Of a stretch of DNA of 64,000 bases, positions 60,993 through 64,000 are shown one piece after another (position 1 is the first letter of the stretch; every line of letters begins with the position of its first letter). The position numbers and the translations under genes were made by a program. Source of the DNA: JBFGFX01 sp965232455 (lineage in GTDB: Bacteria > Pseudomonadota > Gammaproteobacteria > Steroidobacterales > Woeseiaceae); assembly GCA_965232455.1 (NCBI GenBank), contig OZ246981.1, positions 1,798,001 through 1,862,000 of the forward strand, given 5' to 3'. Under the pieces are notes generated by a model. It searched no databases, had not been told where the DNA came from, and worked only from the letters and a program-made list of their open reading frames with translations.

Positions 60993-62480
60993 CTACTTCG
61001 CCGCCATTTTCAGGAACTCACGCTCGTGCTCCTGCGCGTTCAAGACGATACCTTCCTCGTACCGCTCCAGAATCTCGTCCAGCGCCCGGCCGATTCTGGT
61101 CTGTGTGCGGATCATTTCAATCTTCGGCCAGGTCGACTTTTCACCGTCCTTGATCATGGCAATGATTTCGTCCTTGCTCCGGTAGGAAAGCAGACGCGTC
61201 GGGTTGTAGGTTCGTCTGGACGGCAGGATGTTGATGTCGCCCGTGTAGGTTTGCGAGATGACCGACGTCCAGGTGCTGAGGACCTTGCTCGCAACCGGAC
61301 TGAGCTTGGCCGGCTTCTGTACGATCCTGGCCGTCGCCAACGCCCATTCCTTGGTGGTTTTTACGCCGACGTCCCGCAGAATATCCCATACCGTCTGCTG
61401 TTGTTTGTTGGCGTTTACGAACGGCAGCACAAACGGATTGGTCTGGCTCACGATCGTGTGATTGACGCCATAGAGGCGCGATATGCGTTTGATCGGCAAG
61501 TCCTGAGCGACCGAGCCGTCGATCCACTGCCTCGAAGGCAGGTACGGCTGCTTATTGCCCTGCTCATTTTTTGCGGCCAGGGTGACCGGCGGATAAACAC
61601 CCGGCACCGCGCAGGACGCCAGCACGGCCTCGCGTATCATGACGTTCGGCGACGTCGTTGCGTTGAGCAGTCGCGAACCCTGGTGCGGCTCGGCGGGAGC
61701 CACCGGTATGTTGATGTGAATGCCGGTCCGCTCCTGCGCTTCCTGAAACGTCAGATCCGGGATCATTCGCGCTATCAGTTCGTACACTTCGTCAATTGGC
61801 ACCTGCGTCTGATAGCGTAGCGAAAAATAACGCATCAGACCGGCTTCCTGCTCGATTTCCACGTCCAGGAATTCAGGGTCGAAGATCTTCTCCAGCTCGT
61901 CGTCGGAATGCGTGCCGATGAGTGCTACGACAAACGCGCCGCCGCTGGAGCCCGAAATGACCTTGGGCAGCAGTCGTTGTTCCCAGAGCGCTTTCACCAC
62001 ACCCAGGTGAAAATACAGGAGCGAACCCGCGCCGCTCATGAGCAACGCGGATCGTCCGAAACAGTGGCTGGCCCGCTGGAAGAACTCGATCTTTTCCTCC
62101 AGATCGATTTTCCGGACCCGGCCGCTGGCGAGATACTCCAGCGTGGAGGCAACTTCTTCGACGTAGTCGACAACGAGCTGCTTCGTGCCGAACTTTGCTT
62201 TTTGATACAGGGCCGGCCGGCCCATGCCGCCCATGTTTCCGTGGATGCCCTCGTTCAACGCGAACAGAAGGCCGTGTGAATCGCTTTTGGCGCGTAACGC
62301 ACGAAGCCGGTCGAGACGGTCGCGGATGGCCGCATAATCGTAACGGGACGACTCGTCCGCCGCCCTCCAGGCATCGAGCTTCTTTTTCTTGTCATAGCGC
62401 TTCGCGGCCTCGGCCCACTGTTCGTAGGTCTCGGCCGACGCCAGGTCTTTCTCTAGTTTCGTGGACAAATCCAATACCAA
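60993..62480 (-). CDS. Patatin-like phospholipase with DUF3336 domain, probable TTG start
   Basis: A 495-residue lipid acyl hydrolase. The N-terminal DUF3336-like helical part (residues 1-130) is followed by a patatin domain with an oxyanion region (LLMSGAGSLLYFHLGVVKAL), the nucleophile in SGSSGGAF and the catalytic Asp in WIDGSVAQDLP. I place the start at the TTG at 62480, because AAGGAG lies exactly 7 nt upstream. The ATG at 62525 would add 15 residues with two cysteines and has no site. Homologues act on triacylglycerol or phospholipid. Confidence 0.88.
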   Translation of the reverse strand: MVLDLSTKLEKDLASAETYEQWAEAAKRYDKKKKLDAWRAADESSRYDYAAIRDRLDRLRALRAKSDSHGLLFALNEGIHGNMGGMGRPALYQKAKFGTKQLVVDYVEEVASTLEYLASGRVRKIDLEEKIEFFQRASHCFGRSALLMSGAGSLLYFHLGVVKALWEQRLLPKVISGSSGGAFVVALIGTHSDDELEKIFDPEFLDVEIEQEAGLMRYFSLRYQTQVPIDEVYELIARMIPDLTFQEAQERTGIHINIPVAPAEPHQGSRLLNATTSPNVMIREAVLASCAVPGVYPPVTLAAKNEQGNKQPYLPSRQWIDGSVAQDLPIKRISRLYGVNHTIVSQTNPFVLPFVNANKQQQTVWDILRDVGVKTTKEWALATARIVQKPAKLSPVASKVLSTWTSVISQTYTGDINILPSRRTYNPTRLLSYRSKDEIIAMIKDGEKSTWPKIEMIRTQTRIGRALDEILERYEEGIVLNAQEHEREFLKMAAK

Positions 62481-62785
62481 GCTGGGACTCCTTGCATCAG
62501 GGCCGAAGCAAACCGGGCATGGCACGCCGGCCCGTCGCGATTATCCATTGGCGGGCTCCGGTAAGCCAGCCGGATAGGTCTCAAAACCGGATTAGGTAAA
62601 GCGCGACCGATCGTATTTCACCTCCTTTAATGGAGGTGAATCCCTCCCGCTTCAAGCCTCTGCGGCATATCTATCTAGCGCACTCGACGATCAGGGGTGG
62701 TGACAGCCGGGACACCGCCGGGTGAGGTACGATAGCCGATAGAATTCCGAATACCGGGCACATCGGAAACGAGGGACAGACCGTC
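62481..62785. other. 305-bp gene-free stretch with alternative hairpins
   Basis: No gene is seen here. TTCACCTCC (62617-62625) pairs with GGAGGTGAA (62632-62640). The same GGAGG (62632-62636) can pair instead with CCTCC at 62643-62647, so the two folds exclude each other. GGCT (62554-62557) and AGCC (62564-62567) form a further stem. GGTGGTG and CACCGCC near 62700 form a fourth. The role is unknown: a leader of the plus-strand gene at 62786, a terminator, or chance. Confidence 0.35.
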
Positions 62786-63490
62786 GTGAGTCAGCTAATC
62801 ATAGTTTTCCTGTTCACGGCGGTATATCTCGGCGTCTGGGTGACGCTCGGTGTCATGGCAATACGTCAGGCCAAGGCAGGGTCTTTTTGGCGGTTTTCCA
62901 ATCCGGTCTCCTACCTCCTTATCGTTATCACCGCGTTTCCGCTCTGGTACCTCCTCGGATATCTGGTATCGCCGACCTACGCCAAGTTTCGAGCCGCCTG
63001 CGCAAACGACGTTGAACTCAATGTCGTCCGCCCGTATCCGACCCGGACGACGTACTCGGTACTGTGCTTCGAGGTCAAGCGGGCTGTCTTTGACGGCCAC
63101 TACGACGAGGGCGTATGCCTGCGGGATTTGACAAAAATAAAGGCGGTTCTGATTCGCCGCATCGTACCGACCCCAGGCGAGTGCGACGGCCCGCAAAATG
63201 ACGCTTGCTTCAGCGTAGAGCCGACCGAACTCCCCTCATTCGCGTACAGAACGGTCGCCCGCGCCGTCGAAAGGTCCGACAACAAGCTGTTCGCGGATTA
63301 CATGGTGAGCCGGCAAACGGATTTCGTCGATCAGACAGGGGAACTGTTGGCGTATAAACGAACCTACAACCACTATCCTCATGGACGCCTGAGCACGCTC
63401 ACAGGCCTGCTGACGAAACGACACAGCTCGTTGTGCACCTACGATGGGCACGGCGACGAACGCATGCGCAAAATGTATCCGCCGGAGTGA
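62786..63490 (+). CDS. Hypothetical membrane-anchored protein with two N-terminal helices
   Basis: A 234-residue protein starting at GTG. Two hydrophobic helices (about residues 5-25 and 42-64) are followed by a soluble domain of 165 residues with five cysteines in its first half (AACANDVE, VLCFEV, GVCLRDL, GECDGPQNDACF), which could form disulphide bonds in the periplasm. No family is recognised. The gene stands alone between the structured gap and a convergent small gene. Confidence 0.65.
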   Translation: MSQLIIVFLFTAVYLGVWVTLGVMAIRQAKAGSFWRFSNPVSYLLIVITAFPLWYLLGYLVSPTYAKFRAACANDVELNVVRPYPTRTTYSVLCFEVKRAVFDGHYDEGVCLRDLTKIKAVLIRRIVPTPGECDGPQNDACFSVEPTELPSFAYRTVARAVERSDNKLFADYMVSRQTDFVDQTGELLAYKRTYNHYPHGRLSTLTGLLTKRHSSLCTYDGHGDERMRKMYPPE

Positions 63491-63607
63491 CTCCCGTTAC
63501 CGCGGTAACGCGCCACGAAAGTGTCCGGTTTGTACATAGACAGATTCGCCGGTGAGCAAACCTGACATCGTTTCTAACGATACATACCAACCAGAAACGG
63601 ACTCCGA

Positions 63608-63910
63608 TCAGTAAATTCCGCGTTCAACTCGCCCGTCGTCATGCGGTTTCACCGCGGACAGGACGCTCTTCCTATCAAGCCGATCGGGTACAACACCGAT
63701 GGCGACAGATTGTCCCCAACAAAACTCGTCGCGAAGCGCGTTTTCAAGTTCATCATGTGCACTGTCCTCGAAAACGTGATACCAAGACTGACTACCCATG
63801 GTGATCAGGCTGGTACGCACTACGGCCCAGTCCGTACCATCGGGTATTCGTGATTTCGCTTCCGCTATCAACACATCATCCGTGATGCCTCGAATCGGAA
63901 ACTGAGACAT
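63608..63910 (-). CDS. Hypothetical small protein, 100 residues
   Basis: A soluble, acidic protein starting MSQFPIRG at 63910, set by GGAGG 8 nt upstream (this lies inside an alternative start at 63925). Tryptophans at DWAVV, SWYHV and CWGQS and a hydrophobic core suggest a small folded domain. It is convergent with the preceding hypothetical gene. The family is not recognised. Confidence 0.55.
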   Translation of the reverse strand: MSQFPIRGITDDVLIAEAKSRIPDGTDWAVVRTSLITMGSQSWYHVFEDSAHDELENALRDEFCWGQSVAIGVVPDRLDRKSVLSAVKPHDDGRVERGIY

Positions 63911-64000
63911 ACGAAAAACCTCCACGCTGGTCTGCGGCGAAAGTTCATCAACACGATAGAAGAAAGACTCTGACGACTCAAAAAATTCATACGACCTGCT

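Noticed and set aside
62551..62650. tRNA-like shape (GCGGG and CCCGC ends, 100 nt, T-arm-like GGAGG...CCTCC)
   Set aside because: The T-stem and acceptor would have to share bases, the T-loop is one base short and the anticodon stem does not pair.

Overview
This 64 kb window looks like chromosomal DNA of a high-GC gammaproteobacterium with a marine or sediment heterotroph lifestyle. The grounds are three large TonB-dependent receptors, a complete N-acetylglucosamine (GlcNAc) catabolic locus of the NagQ/NagB-II type, an Mrp-type cation/proton antiporter cluster, a glyoxylate-shunt gene and many Tat-type exported enzymes. A Woeseia/Chromatiales-like origin is a guess, not a demonstration. I see no rRNA, tRNA, CRISPR array, transposase or phage gene. 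Genes are closely packed, and many stop and start codons overlap by 4 nt (ATGA or GTGA).

Left part (1-10.6 kb): a truncated Lhr-type helicase under a near-consensus LexA box; a DUF1761 membrane protein; an XRE/IrrE-type regulator divergent from isocitrate lyase (aceA), with repeated GTGAAATT elements between them; DoxX divergent from a LysR regulator; a RES/Xre toxin-antitoxin pair behind a tandem 17-bp repeat promoter; an AraC regulator with a small Cys-rich protein; a DUF6265-like secreted protein; a REP-like inverted repeat; and a UspA protein. Next (10.8-19.1 kb) comes a minus-strand operon, UspE-like then mrpE-F-G-B-C-D plus two further antiporter-like subunits. It thus has three NuoL/M/N-family subunits, and the last one has lost key membrane charges.

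Middle (19.3-42.8 kb): an M19 dipeptidase homologue lacking several metal ligands, a YheS-like ABC-F protein, MtfA, and the GlcNAc locus. The locus has a GH20 hexosaminidase, a fused EIIA-HPr-EI and a nagE EIICB on the minus strand. Beyond a TPR-sulfotransferase lie a TonB receptor and the divergent nagQ-nagB-II-nagA operon, with ATTGGT-type operator candidates on both sides of the promoter region. Lipid-modifying genes (cyclopropane synthase plus a flavoprotein), an HtrA-like protease and a fasciclin protein follow.

Right part (42.9-60.8 kb) is the most unusual. About thirteen minus-strand genes are nearly contiguous: a small secreted His/Cys protein, a TonB receptor, an ABC ATPase, two DUF3526-type permeases, a DUF5916 outer-membrane protein, then a second TonB siderophore-type receptor, ATPase and permease pair. 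Three Tat-type exported enzymes follow: a PvdN-like PLP aminotransferase, an aspartoacylase homologue without its zinc histidines, and a sarcosine-oxidase-like flavoenzyme. I infer a duplicated TonB/ABC envelope system coupled to periplasmic tailoring of a small molecule, possibly a metallophore. The window ends with a patatin-like phospholipase that probably starts at TTG, a structured 305-bp gap and two unknown small proteins.
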